Shown: positions 1-8,800 of the stretch, piece by piece
Layout of the letters: each line of letters begins with the position of its first letter
How positions within the stretch are numbered: the stretch's first letter is position 1
NCBI RefSeq assembly: GCF_009900745.1
Contig: NZ_WXVU01000001.1
Span: 878,965 to 942,964, forward strand
Direction of reading: 5' to 3'
Origin: Chryseobacterium sp. c4a
GTDB taxonomy: Bacteria; Bacteroidota; Bacteroidia; Flavobacteriales; Weeksellaceae
Length of the DNA: 64,000 nt
Position numbers and translations under genes: made by a program
Notes under the pieces: model-generated
The model's input: only the letters and a program-made list of their open reading frames with translations
What the model was told of the DNA's origin: nothing
Databases searched by the model: none

Positions 1-9
1 AGTGAATTA

Positions 10-2799
10 TTAAAAGCTGTACCCTAATGTTAAACTGAAGTTGGTACCTGTTAATCGATCTATAGCAAGAGCGTCAGAATTGTCGTACTTCTTGTTGTTA
101 TTCAGATCGTGATAGAATTTAGCGCGACGATTCAGAATATCGGAAACGTTTAGCTTGATTTCTCCTTTTTTATTCCATATTTTTTTAGCAACCTGGAAGT
201 CTAAAAGTGGTCTTGGAGCTTCCCAGATTGGTGGAACCTGATCATTTCCTACATAAAGGATTCTTCTTCCGATCATGTTGAATAGTACAGTAGAAGACCA
301 TCCTGATTTCTCAGCATCATACTGAAGGCTTAGGTTGATCGTGTATGGAGACTGTCCCTGCATCGGTCTGTTGATTCTGGTAGCCTCATCCGTAACTTTA
401 TTTTTAATATAAGCGAAGTTACCACCTAATGTGAAGTCTTTAAGAGTGCTTACAAAATCCAGTTTTTTTCTGAATTCCAATTCAACTCCATAAGCATCAG
501 CTTTGTCTACATTCAGGTAGTTGAACGTGTTACTTGTTCCTACCCCAGACTGGTTGAAGTATAATTCAATAGGCTTTTTAAAGTTTTTGTAGAAAGCAGC
601 TACGGAAAGGATCTCACCATTTCTTGGATAGAATTCCCAACGAAGGTCGGCACTTGTAATTTTAGTTCTTTCAATATCTTTGCTACCAATTACTGTAGCT
701 CCCAAATCAAAATCATAATAAGCCAAAGGAGAAACCTCTCTGAACTCAGGTCTTACTACAGTTTGTGAACCGGCAAGACGAATATTCATTTTAGGATTTA
801 CTTTGAAAGTTAAGTTAAGCGCTGGTAAGAAGTCTGTAACACGAGTGTTTACAAAACGGTCATCACTTCTTTTTGTGCTCCCCACTAATTGGTCAAAGTT
901 TTCAACTCTTAATCCCCAAACAGCTCTTAGCCAAGGTGTAAAGTTGTTGTCAAACTGTAAATACCCTGCGTTAAGGATCGTATTGGCAATATATCTGTAT
1001 TGATTTCCTGCAATTTCATCAAAAGTAAATCTACCGTCAGTTCCAAAGTTATCAGGATTAAAGATCGTCTCAAAAGGCTGAGAAAGTAATCCCTGATTGT
1101 ATTTTTCAAGCCTTACAGAGAATGGTCTTGAATTGTAGATTCTGTCTTTTACCTGGAATAAATACCCTCCTTTGATGGTTTGCTTTTCTCCGAATAAAGT
1201 AAATGTTTTAGAAACATCACCCCCTGCGTTATACAGGTAATCACTCAATGTAGAATAGAAAACACTTCCTGATTTTTGAGAAAGACCATTAGAGATCAAA
1301 GCTAGGTAAGGGCTTCCTGGCATATTCGTGTACTGGTTGTATTGTAAACGCTGTAGCAAAGGAATGTATTGATCCAAGATCCCGAAGCTTCCATACCAGT
1401 TCAATGTAAGCCCACCAAGAGCATCTATTTTGTGTGTTCCGGTAAGCGTTGAGTTATAGAATATGGTTTGTTTAAATCCTATTTCTCTTGCCAGGATATT
1501 GGTTCCGTTGATTGGGTCAAATTCAAAATCTTTTCCTGATCTGAAAGACATGTGGTTCACCGTATTATTGGTGATGATGTTCTTTAAGGAAATTTTATTG
1601 TTGCTGTTAAACTTTAGAGCAAGGTTCAACATCCCGCCTAGAATAACATCGTTGGTATATTTTTCAGTGTAATAATCGAAGTTTGTATTGGCAGTTTCAT
1701 CGTTAATCGTGAAGAAACGGTTGTTCGTTACAGTTCTTCTTTTGTTGTTACTGTAATTTAAAACTGCAATAACCCCTAAATCTTTTCCGAAAACCTTCGT
1801 ATTAAAACCACCATCTACCTGTAAGCTTACGTTTTCAGGGTAACCCAATGTATTGAAACCTAAATTTTTAGTAAACCCTTTTCCAATATCTGTTTTTTGA
1901 CCCTCATTCAAAATACTGAAAGCATTCTTTGCAGGCATATTGGTAGGCAGTTTTCTATAGCCGTCATCAATTCCTAAGAAATCCCATTTTCCTCCTTTCT
2001 GTATAAAGAACTCGTGGTTCATGGTAATGTTATTACCACCCACACCTACTTGTACATTGAAGAAATCCTTATTAGGAATATCTTTAGTATTCACCTGGAT
2101 CAAACCACCTCCCCATTCACCAGTATACTCAGGAATAAAGGTTTTGTTGATAACAAGTGTTTCGATAACGTTAGCAGGGAAAAGGTCAAAAGAGAAAGTC
2201 TTTCTGTCTGGCTCTGTACTGGATAACTGAATACCATTTAGCATCGCCTGGTTGTAACGATCAGATAATCCTCTTACAACGATATATTTTCCATCGAATA
2301 AACTCACACCCGAAACTCTTTTCAGAACTTCACCTGTGTTTCTGTCCGGACTTCTTTTAATAGCTTCAACACCAATAACCTGAGAAACTACCCCTGCATT
2401 TTTTTGCAATCCGATGGTAGAGGCTATGGTTTCTTTTCTTGCGTTTGATTTGATTACAACTCCCTCAATTTCTTTTTCTTTGGCAGTTGGCTTTTCCAGC
2501 ACAATATCAAGGTGAGTGTTACCATCGTTTTTTACAATAACTTCACTGATTTCCTTTTTGTTGTATCCATTGGAACTTACCGTTATTATATAATTGGTAC
2601 CGGGAGAAAGGTTGATAGAGTAGTACCCTGCAAGGTCAGTGACTACTTCCTGGTCATTTACCTTTACTTTTACCCCCTCTATAGGAGTGTTGTCTTTCTC
2701 ATCCAATACCCTACCTTCAAGAATCTGGCTTTGTGCAAAAGCATAGCCAGCAGAAAACAAGGCAAGTAGCACAATGCTCTTGTGGAGTTGTTTTTTCAT
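10..2799 (-). CDS. TonB-dependent outer-membrane receptor
   Basis: Outer-membrane transporter that would import a large or scarce ligand using TonB energy. The 929-residue product begins with a Sec signal peptide ending near AFAQ (residue 23), followed by a carboxypeptidase-regulatory-like beta-sandwich (about 27-115, LEGRVLDEKD start). A plug domain follows (about 130-245, with VIKRSPDRNTGEVLKRVSG-like sequence), then a long beta-barrel ending in an aromatic residue (LGYSF). This layout and length are normal for the CarbopepD_reg/TonB receptor group in Bacteroidota. No SusD partner follows, so the substrate cannot be named. It is divergent from a PhoB-like regulator, and the 325-base gap contains a perfect inverted repeat that could be shared control. 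Family assignment is firm; ligand unknown. Confidence 0.9.
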   Translation of the reverse strand: MKKQLHKSIVLLALFSAGYAFAQSQILEGRVLDEKDNTPIEGVKVKVNDQEVVTDLAGYYSINLSPGTNYIITVSSNGYNKKEISEVIVKNDGNTHLDIVLEKPTAKEKEIEGVVIKSNARKETIASTIGLQKNAGVVSQVIGVEAIKRSPDRNTGEVLKRVSGVSLFDGKYIVVRGLSDRYNQAMLNGIQLSSTEPDRKTFSFDLFPANVIETLVINKTFIPEYTGEWGGGLIQVNTKDIPNKDFFNVQVGVGGNNITMNHEFFIQKGGKWDFLGIDDGYRKLPTNMPAKNAFSILNEGQKTDIGKGFTKNLGFNTLGYPENVSLQVDGGFNTKVFGKDLGVIAVLNYSNNKRRTVTNNRFFTINDETANTNFDYYTEKYTNDVILGGMLNLALKFNSNNKISLKNIITNNTVNHMSFRSGKDFEFDPINGTNILAREIGFKQTIFYNSTLTGTHKIDALGGLTLNWYGSFGILDQYIPLLQRLQYNQYTNMPGSPYLALISNGLSQKSGSVFYSTLSDYLYNAGGDVSKTFTLFGEKQTIKGGYLFQVKDRIYNSRPFSVRLEKYNQGLLSQPFETIFNPDNFGTDGRFTFDEIAGNQYRYIANTILNAGYLQFDNNFTPWLRAVWGLRVENFDQLVGSTKRSDDRFVNTRVTDFLPALNLTFKVNPKMNIRLAGSQTVVRPEFREVSPLAYYDFDLGATVIGSKDIERTKITSADLRWEFYPRNGEILSVAAFYKNFKKPIELYFNQSGVGTSNTFNYLNVDKADAYGVELEFRKKLDFVSTLKDFTLGGNFAYIKNKVTDEATRINRPMQGQSPYTINLSLQYDAEKSGWSSTVLFNMIGRRILYVGNDQVPPIWEAPRPLLDFQVAKKIWNKKGEIKLNVSDILNRRAKFYHDLNNNKKYDNSDALAIDRLTGTNFSLTLGYSF

Positions 2800-2897
2800 T
2801 ATTACTTCTTTTACTTCTTTTTCAAGGGCAAAATAAAGGCTAAGTTTTTAAGAAAACTTTAGGAGAATTTTAATTAATTATGAAATTTATATGAATG

Positions 2898-2920
2898 AAT
2901 AACGGAACTTTTCCGTTATT
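2898..2920. promoter_or_regulatory. Perfect inverted repeat, candidate operator
   Basis: The arm AATAACGGAA (2898-2907) and its exact complement TTCCGTTATT (2911-2920) are separated by CTT. It sits between two divergent promoters with no converging gene end nearby. That favours a protein-binding site over a terminator, although the hairpin could also form in RNA. The regulator is unknown. Confidence 0.4.
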
Positions 2921-3095
2921 GATCTTTGTTTTTTTAATCAAATTATTTTATTTGTTTTTTGTATAATCTTTCGTATATTTGATTTAAATGTATTTATTTG
3001 TTCTTTTTGTTGTTAATTTTTTAATTTCAAATAAGAGTTTAGCTTTTTAATAATTAGTTAACATTGGGAGAATAGATGAAATCAATGAAAATAGT

Positions 3096-3103
3096 TACTT
3101 TTG
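3096..3103 (+). promoter_or_regulatory. -7 box TACTTTTG of response-regulator gene
   Basis: This exactly matches the Bacteroidota -7 consensus TAnnTTTG and lies 21 bases before the ATG at 3125. I could not place a clear -33 TTTG at the expected spacing, so the promoter call rests on the -7 box and its position. Confidence 0.45.
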
Positions 3104-3124
3104 TGGGAATTCTTAAACTAGAAG

Positions 3125-3799
3125 ATGAGCAAAAAAATTCTTTTAATAGACGACGAACTGGACATTTTAGAGATTCTATCTTATAACTTAGAAAAGGAAG
3201 GATATGAGATCTATACAGCTACCAATGGTAATGAAGGAATAGAAAAAGCAAAGGAAATTATTCCGGATCTTATTCTATTAGACGTAATGATGCCTGAAAA
3301 AGATGGTATTGAAACTTGTCAGGAACTTCGTAAAGTGAAAGAACTCCAAAAAACACTTATTGTTTTCCTTTCCGCAAGAAGCGAAGAATTTTCTCAATTG
3401 GCAGGTTTCCAGGCAGGAGCTAACGATTATGTAGTGAAACTAATCAAACCAAAAATCCTTACCTCTAAAGTAAATGCCTTATTACAACTAACCTCTCAGG
3501 TTTCGGATAATGCCAAGTTGATCGAAATTGGAGATCTTGTCATTGATAAAGATAATTTCAGAGTTTCCAAAAGTGGGCAGCAGTTTCTTCTTCCCAAAAA
3601 AGAATTTGATTTACTTTATCTCTTAGCTTCCAATACTGAGAAAGTATTTAAGAGAGAAGAAATTCTTGAAAAAGTTTGGGGAAATGATGTGATCGTAGGA
3701 GAAAGAACTATTGATGTTCACATCAGAAGACTTAGAGAAAAATTGGGGATCAATACCATTCAGACTTTAAAAGGGATAGGGTATAAGCTTATCGTTTAA
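3125..3799 (+). CDS. OmpR/PhoB-family response regulator
   Basis: DNA-binding transcription factor controlled by phosphorylation. The receiver domain spans about residues 1-120, with acidic residues D9/D10, phospho-acceptor D53 in LILLDVMMP, S83 and K105. A winged-helix OmpR/PhoB effector domain occupies about 130-224 and ends in the typical TLKGIGYKL motif. The residue after the conserved K105 is leucine rather than the usual proline. It is followed 47 bases later by a PhoR-like kinase gene, which is almost certainly its partner. Phosphate control is a guess from family resemblance; the divergent TonB receptor is a possible target. Confidence 0.92.
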   Translation: MSKKILLIDDELDILEILSYNLEKEGYEIYTATNGNEGIEKAKEIIPDLILLDVMMPEKDGIETCQELRKVKELQKTLIVFLSARSEEFSQLAGFQAGANDYVVKLIKPKILTSKVNALLQLTSQVSDNAKLIEIGDLVIDKDNFRVSKSGQQFLLPKKEFDLLYLLASNTEKVFKREEILEKVWGNDVIVGERTIDVHIRRLREKLGINTIQTLKGIGYKLIV

Positions 3800-3846
3800 T
3801 CGATTAGATACCTTATCTTTACGTTCAATATTAAAACTTTGTAAAA

Positions 3847-4878
3847 TTGAAATTTTACAGGCTTACGCTCATTGCCTCCTGTCTGTTGACGTTGGTAATG
3901 CTTTTTCTGGTGGTCATTTTCGATTCACTAAAAGATATCTATTATGAGACCCCTTTATTTAAAACGGGTCTTTTAATCTGTGTAATTCTTATCTTTATTA
4001 TCAACTGTGTAGTGTTGGAATTGCTTTTCAATTATTACGGAAGAAAGCAGGTGAAAGGACTTTCCGGAATTCTGCCTCAGGAAATGGTTCATAATAACGA
4101 TGAAAATATTACGATCAAAGAACTGGGTGAAAGATTCTCAGATCTCAATCAGCAGCAAGCCACCGAAATCGATATGATGAAGGAAATGGAAAGCTACCGT
4201 AAAGAATATATCGGTAACGTTTCTCATGAGCTTAAAACTCCGTTATTTTCTATCCAAGGGTATGTAGAAACGCTAAGAGATGGTGGAGTGGATAATCTAA
4301 CGATTCGGGATAAATATCTTGAAAGGATCGATAAATCAGTAGAAAGGCTTATTGCCATTGTTACAGACCTTGATATGATCAACAGGCTTGAAGCAGGAGA
4401 GATCAATCTTACCGTTTCCAAGTTTGATGTCAATCTTTTGATCAAGGAGATTTTTGACCTGCTTGAATTTGAAGCTGAAAAACACAATACTACATTACAG
4501 ATCCAGACTTTACATCCACAAATTTTTGTAGAAGCTGATAAACAAAAGATTTCTCAGGTCTTTATTAATCTTATTTCAAATGCCATTCACTATGCCAATA
4601 GACAAGAAGCAAAAGTGATTGTAAAAACCAGTGTTTTAAAAAATAAAGTACTGATTGAAGTGATTGATAACGGAATGGGAATCAAATCAGAAATCCTTCC
4701 GAGAATCTTCGAGCGTTTCTATCGTGTAGAAACCAGCAGAAGCCGAAGAGAAGGCGGTTCCGGACTAGGACTTGCCATCGTAAAGCATATCCTTGAAGCT
4801 CATAACGAAAACATTACCGTAGAAAGTGTTTACCTTGAAGGAACCAAGTTTAGTTTTATGCTCGAAAAAAGTAAATAA
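3847..4878 (+). CDS. PhoR-like sensor histidine kinase
   Basis: Membrane kinase partner of the preceding regulator. Two hydrophobic segments (about 7-26 and 41-62) enclose only a short extracytoplasmic loop, so a large ligand-binding sensor domain is absent. The dimerisation/phosphoacceptor box is NVSHELKTP with H127. The HATPase domain shows the N box (FINLISNAIHYA), the G1 box (DNGMGI) and the G2 box (GGSGLGLAIV). The start is a TTG at 3847; the next ATG lies inside the first membrane segment, so TTG is preferred. It is co-oriented with the regulator at 47 bases' spacing and probably co-transcribed. Confidence 0.92.
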   Translation: MKFYRLTLIASCLLTLVMLFLVVIFDSLKDIYYETPLFKTGLLICVILIFIINCVVLELLFNYYGRKQVKGLSGILPQEMVHNNDENITIKELGERFSDLNQQQATEIDMMKEMESYRKEYIGNVSHELKTPLFSIQGYVETLRDGGVDNLTIRDKYLERIDKSVERLIAIVTDLDMINRLEAGEINLTVSKFDVNLLIKEIFDLLEFEAEKHNTTLQIQTLHPQIFVEADKQKISQVFINLISNAIHYANRQEAKVIVKTSVLKNKVLIEVIDNGMGIKSEILPRIFERFYRVETSRSRREGGSGLGLAIVKHILEAHNENITVESVYLEGTKFSFMLEKSK

Positions 4879-4930
4879 TTCCGGCAAAATGTAAGAAAAA
4901 AAAATATTTTAAAAAATCCTGAAATATTTT

Positions 4931-4959
4931 TTTGTCACATGTCATTTATTATATATTTG
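4931..4959 (+). promoter_or_regulatory. Bacteroidota promoter TTTG-N17-TATATTTG
   Basis: The -33 box TTTG is at 4931-4934 and the -7 box TATATTTG at 4952-4959, separated by 17 bases. This is one of the cleanest consensus promoters in the window. It would drive the pRiA4b ORF-3-like gene starting at 5013 with a leader of roughly 45 bases. Confidence 0.6.
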
Positions 4960-5012
4960 CACCAGAGATTTATCATAATTATAAAGGCAAAAAAGTAATT
5001 TAAGAAACTGAT

Positions 5013-5606
5013 ATGGTTTACAAAATCCGCGTAATATTAGATGCGAAAGAGGATATTTTCCGTGATATTGAAGTTAAGGGAAAACAAACGTTATGGAACT
5101 TACATTTAGGAATTAAAAGTGCATTCAGTCTGCAGGGAGATGAGCTTTCTACTTTTAATCTGTTAGAAGAAGACGGAACGATCGTAAAAAGTGTCCCATT
5201 GGAAGATATGAGCGATGATGGTGATGGTGAGATTATGTCAGACGTATACATTGATGAAGCTTTTGAAAACAAAGGAGACAAAGCACAATTCCAATATGGG
5301 CTTCTTGATCTTTGGGAATTCTTCTGTGAGCTTATAGAAATTGTTGATGAAAAGAAAGGACTGAACTATCCGATTACAGTATATAGATTCGGAAATGTTC
5401 CTTTGAAAGCTCCTAGTAAAAATGGAACTGGAGGATCTAAAAAGAAATCAGCAATGCCTTTGGTAGATGATGAGTTTGGTTTCGATGAAGATTTTGGAGC
5501 TAGCGGAAACTTTTCTGATGAAGACGATAACTACGATGACGAAGAAGAAGATGACTACAACGACGATGTCTTTGATGATGAAGATGATAACGATGACGAA
5601 AGATAA
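5013..5606 (+). CDS. pRiA4b ORF-3-like protein
   Basis: Conserved cytosolic protein of the plasmid pRiA4b ORF-3 group (PF07929-like fold), recognised from the opening VYKIRVILDAKEDIFRDI and the later TLWNLHLGIKSAF. The N-terminal 130 residues form the domain. The last 50 residues are an extremely acidic, low-complexity tail of Asp/Glu repeats. The biochemical role of this family is not established, although relatives occur on plasmids and mobile elements as well as in flavobacterial chromosomes. Here it stands alone between a strong promoter and a strong terminator, so it is a single-gene transcription unit. Family call is good; function unknown. Confidence 0.8.
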   Translation: MVYKIRVILDAKEDIFRDIEVKGKQTLWNLHLGIKSAFSLQGDELSTFNLLEEDGTIVKSVPLEDMSDDGDGEIMSDVYIDEAFENKGDKAQFQYGLLDLWEFFCELIEIVDEKKGLNYPITVYRFGNVPLKAPSKNGTGGSKKKSAMPLVDDEFGFDEDFGASGNFSDEDDNYDDEEEDDYNDDVFDDEDDNDDER

Positions 5607-5629
5607 GATGTAGATACATAAAAAATACA

Positions 5630-5656
5630 GCCCCGGATTTTTTCCGGGGCTTTTTT
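5630..5656 (+). terminator. Rho-independent terminator
   Basis: The stem GCCCCGGA/TCCGGGGC (5630-5637 with 5643-5650) encloses a 5-base loop and is followed by six T. It ends the gene stopping at 5606. Confidence 0.85.
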
Positions 5657-6047
5657 ATTGAAAATTCAAATGATCTGATTTGATCTTGGTTCTCTTTGTA
5701 TCGGTAATGAGAAAAAATGAATAAAGCTAAATTCATAAGAAAAGTGAAAATTGCAAGGCAGTGATTTATCCAAGATAAATCTAGGTATCAGCTTTATAAT
5801 ACGACTATTCCCTTAACTGTTCTTATTCTTAAAAAAAATAATGGTTTAAATATTTTAAAAGGTTGATTTTATCTTAATTTTTAACCTTTGTGTTTCCTCT
5901 CGATTTTATAACTGATTTCAGATAATACAAAACTCCATTTAATCTAATTGTTTTTATAACCGATATTATTTCGAAAGAGCTTTCGTAATTTTTCCTTTTA
6001 CCCCCTTTCCCTGAAAAACAATCCTTATTTTTGTTAAAATTAGATTA
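5657..6047. other. Intergenic, no gene seen
   Basis: About 390 AT-rich bases lie before the GH13 gene. Only very short open frames occur. A TATTTTTG box at 6026-6033 matches the -7 consensus and lies 14 bases before the ATG at 6048. Confidence 0.5.
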
Positions 6048-7397
6048 ATGAAAAAATTAATTTTATTAGCCGTAATTGGTCTGGGAATTGTTTCCTGTAC
6101 CACTCAAAAAAATACAAGGAAGATGACAGAGCTGCCAAAAGAATGGAAACATACTACAAATATCTACGAAGTAAATATCAGACAATATACTCAGGAAGGA
6201 ACTTTTAAAGCATTTGCAAAAGAAATGCCCCGCCTGAAAGCTATGGGAGTAAGAACACTCTGGTTTATGCCGATTACACCGATTGCCCAACAAAATAAAA
6301 AAGGAAGCCTGGGAAGTCCTTATGCTGCCGCTGATTATACCTCTATCAATCCTGAATTCGGGACAATGGCCGATTTTAAAGATATGGTAAATGAAGCGCA
6401 CAGACTGGGGTTCAAAGTCATTATAGACTGGGTAGCCAATCATACAGGCTGGGATCATGTTTGGACAAAAAGCCACCCTGAATTTTATCTGAAGGATGCA
6501 GATGGAAAATTCCATATAGCTTCCGGAATGGATGATATTATTGAGCTGGATTATAAAAATCAGGAGATGCGTCAGGCAATGATTGATGCTATGAAGTTCT
6601 GGGTAACGGAAACGGATATCGATGGCTTCAGATGCGATCTGGCCTCATGGGTGGAAGTAGATTTCTGGGAACAGGCACGTCCCGAAGTAGAGAAAGTAAA
6701 GCCGCTTTTCTGGCTAGGAGAATTTGATGAGTTGGAAAGTCCGGAGTATGGGAAAGTTTTTGATGCCAGCTATTCATGGAAATGGATGCATAAATCTGCC
6801 GATTACTACAAAAAAAATGAACCACTTCAGGAATTGAAAGACCTGTTGGTGCAGTATTCTAATATTGGAGATCGCTCAATGAGAGCTTGGTTTACCGCTA
6901 ATCACGATGAGAATTCATGGAATGGAACAGAATATGAGAAGTACGCAGTGATTGCAAAACCAATGGCTGTATTTTCAGCAACATGGAATGGCGTTCCGTT
7001 ATTATACTCAGGACAGGAGCTTCCTAATATGAAGAGACTTGAGTTTTTCGAAAAAGATCCGATCAAATGGACAAAAACGTATCAGGTAGCTGATTTCTAT
7101 AAAACATTATTGGATTTAAAAGCCTTCAATCCAGCTTTAAGAGGCGGTGATCCGAACGTGACTACTTATTTATTGAATACCACTGCGAATGACAAGATTT
7201 TAGCCTATGTAAGAAAAAATGGAAAAGATGAAGTGCTTGTTGTTTTAAATATGTCAAAAGAACCGGTAAACTTTACCATTGAAGATGGAAATATATCAGG
7301 AATATTCAGAAATGTATTTGAAAAGACAAAAAGAAACTTCGATGAAGGCAAAGATTTTAATTTCAAAGTTTCAGACTACGCCGTATTTGAAAAATAA
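6048..7397 (+). CDS. GH13 alpha-amylase-family lipoprotein
   Basis: Probable alpha-glucan hydrolase anchored in the cell envelope. A lipoprotein signal peptide ends at C17 (GIVSC). The GH13 barrel shows region I DWVANH (about 127-132), region II GFRCDLA with nucleophile D197, region III FWLGEFDE with acid/base E225, and region IV TANHDENSW with transition-state stabiliser D287. A short C-terminal beta domain follows (about 370-449). No susC/susD or other glycosidase gene adjoins it, so this is a stand-alone gene. The exact glycosidic bond cleaved cannot be told from sequence alone. Confidence 0.9.
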   Translation: MKKLILLAVIGLGIVSCTTQKNTRKMTELPKEWKHTTNIYEVNIRQYTQEGTFKAFAKEMPRLKAMGVRTLWFMPITPIAQQNKKGSLGSPYAAADYTSINPEFGTMADFKDMVNEAHRLGFKVIIDWVANHTGWDHVWTKSHPEFYLKDADGKFHIASGMDDIIELDYKNQEMRQAMIDAMKFWVTETDIDGFRCDLASWVEVDFWEQARPEVEKVKPLFWLGEFDELESPEYGKVFDASYSWKWMHKSADYYKKNEPLQELKDLLVQYSNIGDRSMRAWFTANHDENSWNGTEYEKYAVIAKPMAVFSATWNGVPLLYSGQELPNMKRLEFFEKDPIKWTKTYQVADFYKTLLDLKAFNPALRGGDPNVTTYLLNTTANDKILAYVRKNGKDEVLVVLNMSKEPVNFTIEDGNISGIFRNVFEKTKRNFDEGKDFNFKVSDYAVFEK

Positions 7398-7544
7398 AAG
7401 CTAACCCTATTGAAGTTCTGACTGAACCTATAAAATTCAACCATTATTTCTTAAATGATACTAGATTTCCCTCCTTTGTAGGGGAATCTATGATTTTGAC
7501 GGGATGGTTCTATCCATTCACCAAATAATTATTCCAAAACTACA

Positions 7545-7985
7545 ATGAACAAACAGGATATCATAAACATTATTAAAGCTAAAATATCAGATAAAATCCA
7601 GTATTTCGAAAACCTGATTGCTGAAACCCGCGCTTCCAATAATGATACGAAAAGCTCAATGGGAGATAAATATGAAACCGGACGTGAAATGCTTCAGCAG
7701 GAAATTAATAATCTGCAGAGGCAGCTTAATGAAGTGCTGAATCAGCAGGCTGTTCTACAAAAGATAAACGCAGACCCTTCTGAGAAAGTTCAAAACGGAG
7801 CTTTGGTAAAAACCAATAAAGGATTATTTTATGTTTCAGCTTCGATGGGAGAAATTTTATTTGAAAATCAGAAAATTATGACTGTATCTTCAAAATCGCC
7901 TTTAGTAAAAGCAATGTTTGGCAAGAAAATGGGAGAGACATTTACCATTAACAATATCAATCAGAATATTGAACATATCTGGTAA
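7545..7985 (+). CDS. GreA/GreB-like protein
   Basis: A 146-residue cytosolic protein with an N-terminal helical hairpin (about 1-75, including the SMGDKYETGREM segment typical of GreA-type coiled coils) and a C-terminal beta domain (about 80-146). This is the layout of transcript-cleavage factor relatives. In Bacteroidota it is often mislabelled 3-oxoacyl-ACP synthase. The acidic tip residues of true GreA are not clearly conserved, so whether it stimulates RNA cleavage is open. Its stop is 16 bases before the start of the following secreted-protein gene, so the two may be co-transcribed. Confidence 0.7.
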   Translation: MNKQDIINIIKAKISDKIQYFENLIAETRASNNDTKSSMGDKYETGREMLQQEINNLQRQLNEVLNQQAVLQKINADPSEKVQNGALVKTNKGLFYVSASMGEILFENQKIMTVSSKSPLVKAMFGKKMGETFTINNINQNIEHIW

Positions 7986-8001
7986 ATCAATCTTTAATAT
8001 T

Positions 8002-8652
8002 ATGAAATTTAAAAATTTACTTTTCCTGGCCTTTTTATTCGGCAGCTTGGTGATCAATGCACAAGTTCGTGCTACAGTTTCATCAAAAACGTATGATCTG
8101 ACATCTGTAAAACTTACAGTGGACGGTTTTGTATTCACCCTTGATGGAGATGGTGTAATCACTGATTTTAATGCTCCCAATTTGAATGGTAAACTTGAAT
8201 ATTATGATAATCAGGTTTTTGATCAGGTTAAATATGGAAAGCTTAAAAGCATCGGGAACGTTAAAATAGATTATTGGGATGATTCTGCATTTACAAGAGA
8301 AAAAGCAGGGAAACTAAAAAGCATCGGGAATGTGACTGTGGATTATTGGGAAGATTCAGCCTTTACTAAAGAAAAAGGAGGTAAAGTAAAAAAGATCGGA
8401 AATCTTGCTATAGACTACTGGCCAAATGATGTTATTGATAACAGCAGAATGGGAAAACTGAAAACCATAGGTAATATTTCCATAGATTACGGAACTAAAG
8501 ATATCATAGACCAAAGTAAGTTTCAGAAACTTACAAAGTTTGGCCCTGTGAAATTGGAGTATTCTGATGATAAATTTATTGATACAAAGAGATACGGACA
8601 GTTGAAATCAATAAGTGGAAATAGCGAAGAAATTAGTGTTTCTGTATTGTAG
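8002..8652 (+). CDS. Secreted protein of tandem 24-residue repeats
   Basis: The product of 216 residues begins with a Sec signal peptide (MKFKNLLFLAFLFGSLVINA, cleavage after about 20). After about 60 residues it turns into five back-to-back 24-residue repeats (80-199) of the form KLKSIGNxxIDYWxD plus a KxG end, flanked by partial copies on both sides. The repeats carry no catalytic signature and probably build a repetitive beta structure at the cell surface or in the periplasm; this is inference. The ATG at 8002 is chosen over an upstream in-frame ATG at 7918 because the signal peptide begins here and the earlier start lies inside the preceding gene. Function unknown. Confidence 0.8.
   Translation: MKFKNLLFLAFLFGSLVINAQVRATVSSKTYDLTSVKLTVDGFVFTLDGDGVITDFNAPNLNGKLEYYDNQVFDQVKYGKLKSIGNVKIDYWDDSAFTREKAGKLKSIGNVTVDYWEDSAFTKEKGGKVKKIGNLAIDYWPNDVIDNSRMGKLKTIGNISIDYGTKDIIDQSKFQKLTKFGPVKLEYSDDKFIDTKRYGQLKSISGNSEEISVSVL
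8239..8598 (+). repeat. Five 72-base coding repeats
   Basis: Five in-phase 72-base units encode 24 residues each. The first two (from 8239 and 8311) are the most alike, sharing KLKSIGNV and DSAFT; later copies are progressively diverged. This suggests recent duplication at the left and older copies at the right. Confidence 0.75.
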
Positions 8653-8724
8653 TTCTATTGAATCCTAAAGGCCTGTGCATATTGAATATAAACTTGTTTA
8701 ATAGGAAAAAAATATACTTCTTAT

Positions 8725-8755
8725 AAAAAGCATCCATGAACCGGGTGCTTTTTTT
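8725..8755 (+). terminator. Rho-independent terminator
   Basis: The stem AAAAAGCATCC pairs with GGGTGCTTTTT (one G-U pair) around a 7-base loop and ends in a T-run. It closes the transcript of the repeat-protein gene and precedes thyA. Confidence 0.7.
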
Positions 8756-8800
8756 GATGCTTTTTTTTTACTAAATTTGACCCATAAATCCCTTTTCAAA

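Larger units (their letters stand above)
2800..3124. other. Divergent intergenic region, AT-rich
   Basis: This 325-base gap lies between the divergent TonB receptor and response-regulator starts. It holds a perfect 10-base inverted repeat with a 3-base loop (2898-2920) and a TACTTTTG -7 box ahead of the regulator gene. The remainder is T-rich with no credible coding frame. Confidence 0.6.

Noticed and set aside
5500..5736. A His/Arg-rich minus-strand open frame
   Set aside because: It is the complement of the acidic Asp/Glu-coding tail of the plus-strand gene and crosses its terminator.
6066..6515. A 149-codon minus-strand open frame
   Set aside because: It lies wholly inside the GH13 gene, whose catalytic motifs prove the plus strand is coding; the minus frame has no motif.
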